Positions 1 through 5,790 of a DNA stretch of 5,790 nt are shown in pieces. The notes beneath the pieces were generated by a model, which saw nothing but the letters and a program-made list of their open reading frames with translations, did not search any database and had not been told where the DNA came from. The stretch comes from Chthoniobacterales bacterium (GTDB lineage: Bacteria > Verrucomicrobiota > Verrucomicrobiia > Chthoniobacterales > UBA10450), in NCBI GenBank assembly GCA_025980625.1, contig JAICXG010000178.1, positions 1-5,790 on the forward strand, read 5' to 3'. A program made the position numbers and the translations under genes. Position 1 is the stretch's first letter. Each line of letters starts with the position of its first letter.

Positions 1-613
1 CGGGATTGTTTCCCTCGATGATGTAGGTCTCAAAGAGCGCGAGCGTTTCCGGTGCAAAGTAGTAAAGCGCAATCCCGGTGAGCGTCGTGTGCGGTTTGGC
101 CGGCTTCTCCTCGAAATGGGTAATCACTCCATCCGCATCCACATCAATCGCGGAATACTTTTTCATCGCCTCGACATCGCCGACATCGTAGGTCGCGAGC
201 GTCGCAACTGATCCTTGGGCGTGCGCCGCAAATTCCTCGAGCGATTCACTGAAAAGATTGTCACCGGCCACCACAATGAGCGGTTCGCGCGTCAATTGTT
301 CCCGTTGCAGGACGAGGCGGATGTCGCCGATCGCGCCCAGCTTGTCCGCATCGCTGCGCGAGCCGTCGTTCACGATCTTGAATTTCACCTTTGGCTGGGT
401 TTTGCCGTATCGCTCCGCCCAGCCCTCGAAGTCCTGCGCGAACTTGTCGTTCGTCACCACATAAACTGTCCTAATATCGGGAATCGGGGCGAGGTTATCG
501 AGCACCCATTCGATCATCGGCTTGCCCGCCACTTCGAGAAGCGGCTTGGCCTTGTTCAAAGTGAGCGGATAGAGGCGAGTCGCATAGCCGGCGGCGAGAA
601 TGAGCACGTTCAT
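1..613 (-). CDS. Sugar-phosphate nucleotidyltransferase (NDP-sugar pyrophosphorylase family), N-terminal 204 codons, runs off left edge
   Basis: This is the start of a cytoplasmic nucleotidyltransferase that joins a nucleoside triphosphate to a sugar 1-phosphate, releasing pyrophosphate and an activated NDP-sugar. The ATG at 613-611 opens a Rossmann-like domain: residues 4-14 (LILAAGYATRL) form the nucleotide-binding loop, followed by PLT and KPLLEVAGKPMIEW at 23-36, the family signature. A second motif, GDN at 117-119, supplies the metal-binding Asp118. FEEKPAKP at 168-175 and TGIALYYF at 179-186 also match the family. The frame is open to the left edge, so any C-terminal part (for example a left-handed beta-helix or acyltransferase-type domain) is unseen. 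The substrate (glucose, mannose or another sugar; UTP, dTTP or GTP) cannot be read from this fragment. No Shine-Dalgarno sequence precedes the ATG; the upstream bases are pyrimidine-rich (TTTTTCCT). It starts 68 bases after the glnD stop, so co-transcription is possible but a functional link is not evident. Confidence 0.9.
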   Translation of the reverse strand, partial: MNVLILAAGYATRLYPLTLNKAKPLLEVAGKPMIEWVLDNLAPIPDIRTVYVVTNDKFAQDFEGWAERYGKTQPKVKFKIVNDGSRSDADKLGAIGDIRLVLQREQLTREPLIVVAGDNLFSESLEEFAAHAQGSVATLATYDVGDVEAMKKYSAIDVDADGVITHFEEKPAKPHTTLTGIALYYFAPETLALFETYIIEGNNP

Positions 614-681
614 AGGAAAAATGCGCCGCAACCTAAACGCATCCGCCGTTTCGGCAAAGCACGATGCCGATTCGTTAGTCG
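614..681 (-). other. 68-base gap between glnD stop and the nucleotidyltransferase start, with small inverted repeats
   Basis: The gap holds a perfect 6-bp inverted repeat, TCGGCA at 651-656 against TGCCGA at 665-670, with an 8-base loop, lying 12 bases past the glnD stop. A weaker 5-bp pair, ATGCG at 621-625 and CGCAT at 638-642, is followed on the minus strand by five T residues just before the downstream ATG. Neither looks like a strong rho-independent terminator: the first has no T-run, and the second has a short stem and a 12-base loop. Two head-to-tail copies of TCGTTAG lie at 672-685 and overlap the glnD stop codon. I see no convincing sigma70 or sigma54 promoter, so whether the downstream gene has its own promoter is open. 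Confidence 0.4.
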
Positions 682-685
682 TTAG
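672..685 (+). repeat. Tandem pair of the recurring 7-mer TCGTTAG
   Basis: TCGTTAG occurs at 672-678 and again directly adjacent at 679-685, the second copy covering the glnD stop codon. Six further exact copies lie elsewhere in the window: CTAACGA on the plus strand at 1554-1560, 1743-1749, 3854-3860 and 5255-5261, and TCGTTAG at 2682-2688 and 5458-5464. This is the only place where two copies adjoin. The function is unknown. Confidence 0.5.
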
Positions 686-3429
686 GCACGATCGATCGTC
701 ACTTCCTGGAGCTGACGCTGCAAGTCATGGATCCGGCTGGCATCGCTGATCTTGCCGCGGTTGGTGGCGTCGCTCACGTAGAAGGTGTCGATCGCCGCGC
801 CCTTGTCCGTGCTGATCCGTGAGAGAGTGATGTAAACGTTGTTGCGCCCGAGGCAGGTGACGAGATCGTAGAGCAGACGCCGCCGGTCCGGTGTCTCGAC
901 CTCGATCAAGGTACAGGTGGGATGTGTCTTGTTTTCGATCGTGATGCGCGTTGGGAACTCGATTTCAGGTGTGGTCTTCGTCCGCTCGCGTGGCGCGGTC
1001 GCGAGGAGCGGGGCGAAATCAAACCGTTCGCTCTGCAAGGCGAGACGGAGGGTCGAACCAACCTTTTCGATTTGCGCCGGATTAGTGACCGGGCCGAGCT
1101 GTGCATTGCGGACCCGGAAGACATCGAGCGCAAGATTATCGCCACGAACAAAGACGTCCGCGCTCAGGATGCCGAGGCCGGCGGCAGCGAAGGCGCCTGC
1201 GATATCGGCGAGCAAATGTTGCCGGTCCCAGGTGACGATTGAGACGACGCTGTGGCCCTCTTCGGGCAACGCTTCCCAGCGGAGCACCGGGGAGGAGGCC
1301 GGTTCCTCGCCGAAATAAATCTTACGCCAGAGAGTGCGGAACAGTTCGAGGTGGGCGACGATCTCCTCGCTCCTAAAGGCGCGGAAATAATTCTGCGGCA
1401 TGTGATCGAAATGAGCCTCGATCTCCTCGGCAAAATCGGGTGCGAGTTGTTCGGCGACGGCGCGATGGATGCGCTCCCGTTCCTGCTGTCCTTGCCGGAT
1501 GAAACGTTCCTGGTCCTGCAGGTAGTCGGCGGTCGCGTGGTAAAGGTGCCAGACTAACGATTCCTTCCAGTCCGACCAGGCGTCGGTCGTGCCCTGTCCA
1601 TCGGCCAGCGTCAGGAGCATGAGCGCGTCGAGGTTGGTCTGCGATTTCACGCTCGCGGCGAACTCGATCACGGTCGCTGGATCATCAATATTGCGCTGCT
1701 GCGCCATGCTCGAGAGCGTGACGTGATGATCGACGAGCAAGACTAACGAGCGACGTTGCTCCGAGCTCAGTTGCAGGCGGGCGGCGACGCTCTGGGCGAA
1801 AAGCGCGCTCGCCTCCGAGTGCGGACGCGCGCCGACGCCTTTGCCGGTGTCGTGGAGGAGAAGCGCGAGATAGAGAATGTAGGGATCGGCGAGATTCTCG
1901 AAGAGTTTGCGATAGCGCTGCAGTTTTGGATCGTCGGTGTCTCGCAGCGCGTCGAGTTTCTCGATGCAGACGAGCGTGTGTTCATCAGCGGTGTAGCGGT
2001 GAAAATATTCATGCTGCACCAGGCAGGTAAGATGGCCAAACTCCGGCAGGTAACGCCCGAGAAAATCCACCTCGTGCATCATCCGCAGCACGCGTGCGAC
2101 CTCGCCTTTGCGGCTGAGGATGCGGGCAAAAATTTCGCGCGCAGCTTTTGCATAACGAAACTCGCGCGTGACATAACGAAGCCGGCGACTGATCGCATCG
2201 GTCAGTTCCGGGCTCATCTCGAGCTTGCGCTCCTGCGCGTGCTCGAACGCCCTCATTAGTTGCCCGGGTTCACGCGCGAAGAGCTGCGCATCCTCGACGT
2301 GCAGTTGCTCGCCGCGGCTGAAGAAATTTTCAAAGTGCTCCTCCGGCTGACGCCGCCGCGGGAGGAGAGGAAAGAAGAGCCGGCGCGTGGTCGTCGCCGT
2401 GCCGGTGGCAAAGCGTTCAGTCAGTCGCTCGGTGATCCGGAAGATATTGCGCGTGTGCTCGTAATAATCCTTCATGAACGCCTCGCTCCGTGCTACCGGG
2501 GTGTTCTGCTGGTAGCCAAGCTGGCGCGCGACTTCCGGCTGGAGGCTAAGATGGAGCACATCAGCCGTGCGTTCGTTGGTGTAATGGAGCTGAGTGCGGA
2601 CCCGGAGGAGAAAGTCATAAGCCGCGTCAATTCGGCGGCGATCGCCTGTGCTCAGCCAATCCTTGCCCACGAGGTGAGTCGTCGTTAGGGCACCTTCCTT
2701 GAAGAAGGTGATCCAGAGCAGGTTTTGGTAATCGCGCAAACCGCCGCAACCGCGCTTCACATTTGGCTCCTGCAGATAAACGCTGTAACCGAATTTCTGA
2801 TGGCGCCGGGTCTGATCTTCCATGCGTGCGGCGACGTATTCCTTCTCGTGCCCAATGACGCAGTGCCGGCGAAATTGCGCCCGGAAGCGCTGGAAAAGCT
2901 CGGAGTCGCCCGCGAGCAATCGCGCCTCGAGCATCGCCGTTTTCGTCAGCATTTCACCGTTGGCCTGCGCGACCGCTTCACGGACCGAGCGGGTCGAGTG
3001 TCCCACCTTGAATCCGACGTCCCACAAAAAATAGAGCACCCGCTCGACCGTGTGCGCGAGCGACTCGGGCACCTCCTTGCCGGTGTGCGGATGCAAAAAC
3101 ATCACATCCACATCGCTTCCAGGGTTCAACTCGCCGCGCCCGTAGCCGCCGAGCGCGACCAGGCTTACGGGGATGACTTTGTTCCCGTTGCGGGTCCTGG
3201 ACGATTCGCTCGCCGCGGCAAAAACGTGCCGCAAGAGGACATCAATCAGCGATGCACGACCGGCGCAGACTTCGCGGCCGCCGCCGCCGGCCTGGTGACG
3301 GAGGCGCAGGCGGTGGTTTTCGATCTTGAGAAAGCGCCGGTAAACCGCCAGCTGGTGCGCGGCTTCGCCCGACGCCGGCGCGAGTTCGCGCTGCGCGTGT
3401 TCGAGAAGTTTATCCTGATGACCTGACAC
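682..3429 (-). CDS. glnD: GlnD, bifunctional PII uridylyltransferase / uridylyl-removing enzyme
   Basis: GlnD is the cytoplasmic glutamine sensor that adds UMP to PII proteins when glutamine is low and removes it when glutamine is high. The 915-residue protein has the full family architecture and close to the usual length (about 890 in E. coli). The nucleotidyltransferase domain carries GGYGRGELNPGSDVDVMF at 94-111 with the metal-binding pair Asp106 and Asp108. A linking domain follows, with GCGGLRDYQNLLW at 227-239. The HD domain spans roughly 470-610: HRYTADEHTL at 477-486, the HD pair His526-Asp527 in LLHDTGKG, His537, and DHH at 567-569. Two C-terminal ACT domains lie at about 727-800 and 838-908 and are expected to bind glutamine. 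Nothing essential appears missing, so both activities are predicted. The start is GTG: an in-frame TGA lies immediately upstream, and the distance from start to GGYGRGEL matches E. coli GlnD. There is no Shine-Dalgarno sequence. Residues 48-51 are a Gly run from a short GGC repeat. It lies 45 bases after the response regulator gene. Confidence 0.97.
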   Translation of the reverse strand: MSGHQDKLLEHAQRELAPASGEAAHQLAVYRRFLKIENHRLRLRHQAGGGGREVCAGRASLIDVLLRHVFAAASESSRTRNGNKVIPVSLVALGGYGRGELNPGSDVDVMFLHPHTGKEVPESLAHTVERVLYFLWDVGFKVGHSTRSVREAVAQANGEMLTKTAMLEARLLAGDSELFQRFRAQFRRHCVIGHEKEYVAARMEDQTRRHQKFGYSVYLQEPNVKRGCGGLRDYQNLLWITFFKEGALTTTHLVGKDWLSTGDRRRIDAAYDFLLRVRTQLHYTNERTADVLHLSLQPEVARQLGYQQNTPVARSEAFMKDYYEHTRNIFRITERLTERFATGTATTTRRLFFPLLPRRRQPEEHFENFFSRGEQLHVEDAQLFAREPGQLMRAFEHAQERKLEMSPELTDAISRRLRYVTREFRYAKAAREIFARILSRKGEVARVLRMMHEVDFLGRYLPEFGHLTCLVQHEYFHRYTADEHTLVCIEKLDALRDTDDPKLQRYRKLFENLADPYILYLALLLHDTGKGVGARPHSEASALFAQSVAARLQLSSEQRRSLVLLVDHHVTLSSMAQQRNIDDPATVIEFAASVKSQTNLDALMLLTLADGQGTTDAWSDWKESLVWHLYHATADYLQDQERFIRQGQQERERIHRAVAEQLAPDFAEEIEAHFDHMPQNYFRAFRSEEIVAHLELFRTLWRKIYFGEEPASSPVLRWEALPEEGHSVVSIVTWDRQHLLADIAGAFAAAGLGILSADVFVRGDNLALDVFRVRNAQLGPVTNPAQIEKVGSTLRLALQSERFDFAPLLATAPRERTKTTPEIEFPTRITIENKTHPTCTLIEVETPDRRRLLYDLVTCLGRNNVYITLSRISTDKGAAIDTFYVSDATNRGKISDASRIHDLQRQLQEVTIDRA

Positions 3430-3471
3430 TCAAGGGGAATGGTAACTCGCAAATCCAGAATCGGGAGTCAT
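3430..3471 (-). CDS. Possible 13-codon leader ORF abutting the glnD start
   Basis: On the minus strand an ATG at 3471-3469 opens the peptide MTPDSGFASYHSP, which ends at a TGA at 3432-3430. That stop is directly followed, in the same frame, by the GTG of glnD. The ATG lies 3 bases after the TAG of the response regulator gene (3477-3475), with AGGGA just before it, too close for a standard ribosome-binding site. If translated, the ORF would deliver ribosomes exactly at the glnD GTG, which lacks its own Shine-Dalgarno sequence, giving a route to translational coupling. There is no run of regulatory codons, so it is not a classical amino-acid attenuator. A chance ORF of this length is common; the abutting in-frame stop is the only reason to record it. 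Confidence 0.25.
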   Translation of the reverse strand: MTPDSGFASYHSP

Positions 3472-3486
3472 TCCCTAAATCTGGAT
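3435..3486 (-). promoter_or_regulatory. Two mutually exclusive stem-loops in the regulator-glnD junction
   Basis: One fold pairs GGGAATG (3435-3441) with CATTCCC (3469-3475), extended past a 3-base bulge by ACTC (3445-3448) with GAGT (3465-3468). The alternative pairs ATCCAGA (3453-3459) with TCTGGAT (3480-3486), enclosing a 4-bp GGGA/TCCC pair (3463-3466 with 3472-3475). The two share bases, so only one can form in a given transcript. The second includes the last codons and stop of the response regulator; the first approaches the glnD GTG. Neither is followed by a T-run in the direction of transcription, so neither is a standard terminator. A role in setting glnD translation or transcript processing is inference only. 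Confidence 0.3.
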
Positions 3487-4872
3487 GGCGTAACGCTTCA
3501 TCTTATTGTAAAGCGTCGGGCGCTGAATCCCTAACAATTCCGCGGCTTTTTTCTTGTTCCCGTGGCATTGGGCGAGGGCGTCGAGGATCGCGTTGCGCTC
3601 CATCGCATCGAGGCGGAGGACCGGCCCGCTGCGCTGGCTCGCCGCGCGCTCCGTCTTTTGCAGCACGACCGGCAACTGCACTTCGCTCGGCAATTCCTTC
3701 ACCGTGATCTGCCCCTGGCGGGCGAGCACGACGGCGTATTCGATCGCGTTTTGGAGTTCGCGCACATTCCCCGGCCAGCCGTAATCGAGCAGTTTTTGAA
3801 ATGCCTCCGGCGTGATCGCCGGCTCCGGTCTCCCCAGCTGCTCGGCGAAACGCCTAACGAATGTGGTGACGAGCGGCGGAATATCTTCCTTGCGCTCGCG
3901 CAAGGGCGGCAGCTCGATCTGGAAAGTATTGAGCCGGTAATAAAGATCAGAGCGCAGCCGTCCTTCAGCCATCGCCTGGTGCACCGGGCGATTGGTCGCC
4001 GCGATCACGCGAAAATTTGCTTTCAAGGTTTTCGTGCTGCCTAACGGGCGATATTCCCTTTCCTGGAGGACGCGCAGAAATCGCGTCTGCAATTCCACCG
4101 GCATTTCCGAGATCTCATCGAGAAAGAGCGTGCCGCCTCCGGCCTCCGCGATCATCCCGCCAAAATCGCTCGTCGCTCCGGTGAACGCGCCTTTGACATA
4201 ACCGAAAAGCTCACCCTCGATCAGCGTTTGTGGAAAGGCGGCGCAGTTCAATTTCACCATCGGCGTGTCCTTACGCCGGCTCCGGCCGTGAATCACGTTC
4301 GCGATCACCTCCTTGCCGACACCGCTTTCGCCCGTGATGAGCACGTTTGCCTCCGAGGGTGCCATCGCCGTGATCAGCTCATCGATCTGCTGCATCACCT
4401 TGCTCTTGAAAACCGGCGCCAGTTGCGTCTCGGCCGCAGCGAGTCGCTTCTTAAGCTGCTGCGTCGTTTCGCGTAGCTCGAGGGTTTCGCGAAGAAGCGA
4501 CTGTTTCTCGAGCGCTTTCTCCACCAGGCTGAGCAGTTCCTCCGGCGCGTACGGCTTGCTGATGAAATGATAGGCGCCGCGCTTGATCGATTCGATCGCG
4601 TTGTTAAGCGAATCGTGCGCGCTCAGGATGATCACCTGCGTTTCGGGGTGATCGGCTTTGATCTGGTCGAGCATGTGCAAGCCCTCGGCGTCCGGCAGTT
4701 GCAGATCGAGTAAGACGAGCGCGGGCGAGTGACTCTCGAGCAGACGGAGACCGGTGGCGGCATTACCCGCTACATCCGTCTTGTAACCATGCCGCCCTAA
4801 CAATGCCTCGAGCGTCATCCGGATCGGCCGCTCGTCATCAATAACGAGGATGCGTCGGTTGTCGGTGCTCAT
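3475..4872 (-). CDS. Sigma54-dependent response regulator, NtrC family (REC-AAA+-Fis HTH)
   Basis: This is a 465-residue cytoplasmic transcription activator that, when phosphorylated, should use ATP hydrolysis to remodel sigma54 RNA polymerase. The receiver domain spans about 7-120 with acidic pocket Asp12-Asp13, phospho-acceptor Asp56, Ser84 and Lys106. A helical, probably coiled-coil linker covers about 118-150. The AAA+ domain carries Walker A GESGVGKE at 181-188 (Val where Thr is commonest), the sigma54-contact loop GAFTGA at 228-233, Walker B GTLFLDEI at 247-254, and LRSDLYYRLN at 306-315. WPGNVREL at 366-373 and a Fis-type helix-turn-helix at about 424-462 (GNKKKAAELLGIQRPTLYNK) follow. 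I chose the ATG at 4872, which puts the receiver's first strand a few residues in, as is normal; a TTG at 4932 would add 20 residues overlapping the kinase gene. There is no clear Shine-Dalgarno sequence. Its position between a kinase and glnD suggests NtrC-like nitrogen control, but AtoC/ZraR-type regulators look alike, so targets are unknown. Confidence 0.95.
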   Translation of the reverse strand: MSTDNRRILVIDDERPIRMTLEALLGRHGYKTDVAGNAATGLRLLESHSPALVLLDLQLPDAEGLHMLDQIKADHPETQVIILSAHDSLNNAIESIKRGAYHFISKPYAPEELLSLVEKALEKQSLLRETLELRETTQQLKKRLAAAETQLAPVFKSKVMQQIDELITAMAPSEANVLITGESGVGKEVIANVIHGRSRRKDTPMVKLNCAAFPQTLIEGELFGYVKGAFTGATSDFGGMIAEAGGGTLFLDEISEMPVELQTRFLRVLQEREYRPLGSTKTLKANFRVIAATNRPVHQAMAEGRLRSDLYYRLNTFQIELPPLRERKEDIPPLVTTFVRRFAEQLGRPEPAITPEAFQKLLDYGWPGNVRELQNAIEYAVVLARQGQITVKELPSEVQLPVVLQKTERAASQRSGPVLRLDAMERNAILDALAQCHGNKKKAAELLGIQRPTLYNKMKRYAIQI

Positions 4873-4888
4873 CGCGAAATCAGATCCG

Positions 4889-4907
4889 GCCGGCCAGTTG
4901 TGCCGGC
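4889..4907 (-). promoter_or_regulatory. GC-only stem-loop between kinase stop and response regulator start
   Basis: GCCGGC at 4889-4894 and GCCGGC at 4902-4907 are perfectly complementary in inverted orientation and enclose a 7-base loop. The stem begins on the base after the kinase TGA (4910-4908) and ends 16 bases before the regulator ATG (4872). With six G-C pairs it should be stable in RNA. No T-run follows, so it is unlikely to stop transcription. Its position could slow the ribosome, block a 3' exonuclease, or tune the regulator-to-kinase ratio; these roles are inferred. Confidence 0.45.
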
Positions 4908-5591
4908 TCAGGAAACGCGCCGCGGCAGACAAATGGTCGTGATAAGGACCGACGCGGCCGGGTCAAATTGCGCCCGCAGAGTGCCATGGTGGGCCTCAAG
5001 AATACCGCCAGCGCGGAAGAGGCCAAGACCATAATGGCCCTGTCGCACCTGTGCCAAGGGGCGGCGGCCCCAGTTCTCGGTCTCGCCGCCGAACTCCGCC
5101 TTCGGTTCGTGCAGACTGAACTTGATTGCGTCGTCGCTGCTCCAAGCTTCGAAAATGAGCGGGCCCTCGGCGCGGCCGTGCTCCGCCGCGTTGGCGAAGA
5201 TTTGCACGAACGCTTCCTGCAGAAGCGCCGGGTCGATCTCGATCACTTCCGCCCCTAACGACTCGTGCCATTCGACCGCCCCGGCCAGCACCGGCTGCTC
5301 GAGCGTGAGTTTGGCTCGCAGATCCTCGACAAATTCCTTCGCCGCGTACGACATCAGTTGCGGGTGCGGCTGTTTTAACGCGGTCGAGAGCTTTTGCATC
5401 TGCCGGCCGATTTCGCTGGTCATTTCGCGCAGCCGTTTCAATTCGTCTTTCACCTCCTCGTTAGGCGCGATCTCCTTCAGAAAGGCGATCTGGAGTTCAA
5501 TCCCATTGAGATGATTGCGCAGATCGTGGTTCAGTTGCCGCACGAATTTCGCCACCGCCGGCCACGAAATATTCGGATCGGTTTGTGCCAT
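4908..5591 (-). CDS. Short soluble histidine kinase-like protein with degenerate ATP-binding domain
   Basis: This is the likely partner of the adjacent response regulator. From the ATG at 5591 it is 227 residues with no membrane segment, signal peptide or recognisable PAS/GAF sensor domain. A two-helix dimerisation domain spans about 12-75, with the H-box HDLRNHLN at 22-29: His22 is the phospho-acceptor, Asp23 the acidic neighbour, and Asn26 sits where Thr/Asn supports phosphatase activity in HisKA kinases. The HATPase_c domain shows an N-box-like stretch around Asn134 (IFANAAEHG) and a G2-like GHYGLGL at 185-191. The G1 box, normally DxGxG, is not recognisable; the equivalent place reads HEPKAEFGG at 161-169. 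ATP binding may therefore be weak or atypical, and the protein could act mainly as a phosphatase or scaffold. A GTG at 5609 would add six residues, and the frame stays open to the window edge, so a longer N-terminus cannot be excluded. No Shine-Dalgarno sequence is seen. Confidence 0.82.
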   Translation of the reverse strand: MAQTDPNISWPAVAKFVRQLNHDLRNHLNGIELQIAFLKEIAPNEEVKDELKRLREMTSEIGRQMQKLSTALKQPHPQLMSYAAKEFVEDLRAKLTLEQPVLAGAVEWHESLGAEVIEIDPALLQEAFVQIFANAAEHGRAEGPLIFEAWSSDDAIKFSLHEPKAEFGGETENWGRRPLAQVRQGHYGLGLFRAGGILEAHHGTLRAQFDPAASVLITTICLPRRVS

Positions 5592-5790
5592 TTGGAGAAG
5601 CGCGAGCACGCTATCGCTCGCCAGCGGAGCGAATCTAAGCGAGGAAGCGCAATCCGCTACTGCGTGCGCGAAAATTCTTCCCCGCCGCGAGTGTCGCCGC
5701 GCGTCAGGCCCGTCCGCTACTTCGAATTTCCCGGCTTCACGACTTTGCCGCGGCGACGGGGTGAGCAGCTTGCCGGCGTAGGAGTAACCG
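5592..5790 (-). other. Upstream region of the kinase gene; possible 3' end of another gene at the edge
   Basis: No complete gene is evident here. On the minus strand, one frame open from the edge reads 23 codons ending RRRGKVVKPGNSK with TAG at 5719-5717, which would suit the C-terminus of an upstream gene on the same strand. The kinase frame is also open across the whole stretch and begins GYSYAGKLLTPSP at the edge, but it becomes Arg-rich and less protein-like from about 5705 to 5610. A third frame stops at a TGA near 5737. The segment from about 5592 to 5716 is the best place for a kinase promoter, but I see no convincing -35/-10 or -24/-12 pair. A small inverted repeat, CGCTC (5615-5619) with GAGCG (5627-5631), is present. 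Confidence 0.3.

Noticed and set aside
616..642. Possible rho-independent terminator (ATGCG/CGCAT followed by five T on the minus strand)
   Set aside because: The stem is only 5 bp with a 12-base loop, and the T-run lies a few bases before the next start codon; too weak to call.
651..671. A sigma54-like promoter on the minus strand (CGGCAT then TTTGC) upstream of the nucleotidyltransferase
   Set aside because: The GG to GC spacing is 11 bases rather than the required 10, and the match to TGGCAC is imperfect; the similarity is better explained by the inverted repeat.
215..685. A 156-codon plus-strand open frame opposite the nucleotidyltransferase
   Set aside because: The minus strand encodes a clear nucleotidyltransferase signature here; the plus-strand product is His- and Arg-rich with no motif.
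3277..3292. GGC trinucleotide run as a regulatory or unstable repeat
   Set aside because: It is short and lies in frame inside glnD, encoding four glycines in a variable N-terminal region.
2725..3426. A 233-codon plus-strand open frame antisense to the 5' part of glnD, and similar ones at 1756-2259 and 2260-2688
   Set aside because: They lie wholly opposite a clear full-length GlnD, show no recognisable domain, and are expected from GC-rich codon use on the other strand.
4873..4932. TTG start at 4932 giving the response regulator a 20-residue extension
   Set aside because: The extension would overlap the kinase gene, has no RBS, and moves the receiver domain away from the N-terminus; ATG at 4872 fits the family.

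Overview
The window is a compact stretch of GC-rich bacterial chromosome with all recognisable genes on the minus strand. Reading in the direction of transcription (right to left), the order is: a short soluble histidine kinase-like protein (start near 5591); a sigma54-dependent NtrC-family response regulator (ATG at 4872); a full-length GlnD, the uridylyltransferase/uridylyl-removing enzyme that modifies PII proteins (GTG at 3429); and the N-terminal 204 codons of a sugar-phosphate nucleotidyltransferase that runs off the left edge (ATG at 613). Gaps are 35, 45 and 68 bases, so the first three genes, and possibly all four, could be one transcript. Most other long open frames, especially those antisense to glnD, are shadows produced by GC-rich codon use.

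The genes fit a signalling theme. The kinase and NtrC-like regulator resemble an NtrB/NtrC-type pair, and GlnD is the glutamine sensor of the classical nitrogen cascade. No glnB/glnK, amtB or glnA is visible here, so a nitrogen role for the two-component pair rests on gene order and domain type only. The nucleotidyltransferase probably makes an NDP-sugar for envelope or polysaccharide synthesis and may simply be a downstream neighbour.

The organism cannot be fixed from this window. The GC content (roughly 60% by eye), the lack of Shine-Dalgarno sequences before all four genes, and the style of the proteins would suit a Gram-negative soil or water lineage such as Verrucomicrobiota. That is a guess.

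The most interesting signals outside the genes are: a 7-mer, TCGTTAG, present eight times on both strands and in several reading frames; a pure-GC stem-loop squeezed between the kinase stop and the regulator start; a 13-codon leader ORF in the gap before glnD whose TGA directly abuts the glnD GTG, overlapping two mutually exclusive stems; and a kinase ATP-binding domain without the usual G1-box aspartate. I see no RNA genes, CRISPR arrays, insertion sequences or phage genes. I did not find a clearly new multi-gene system; the content is mainly core regulatory machinery with some unusual details.
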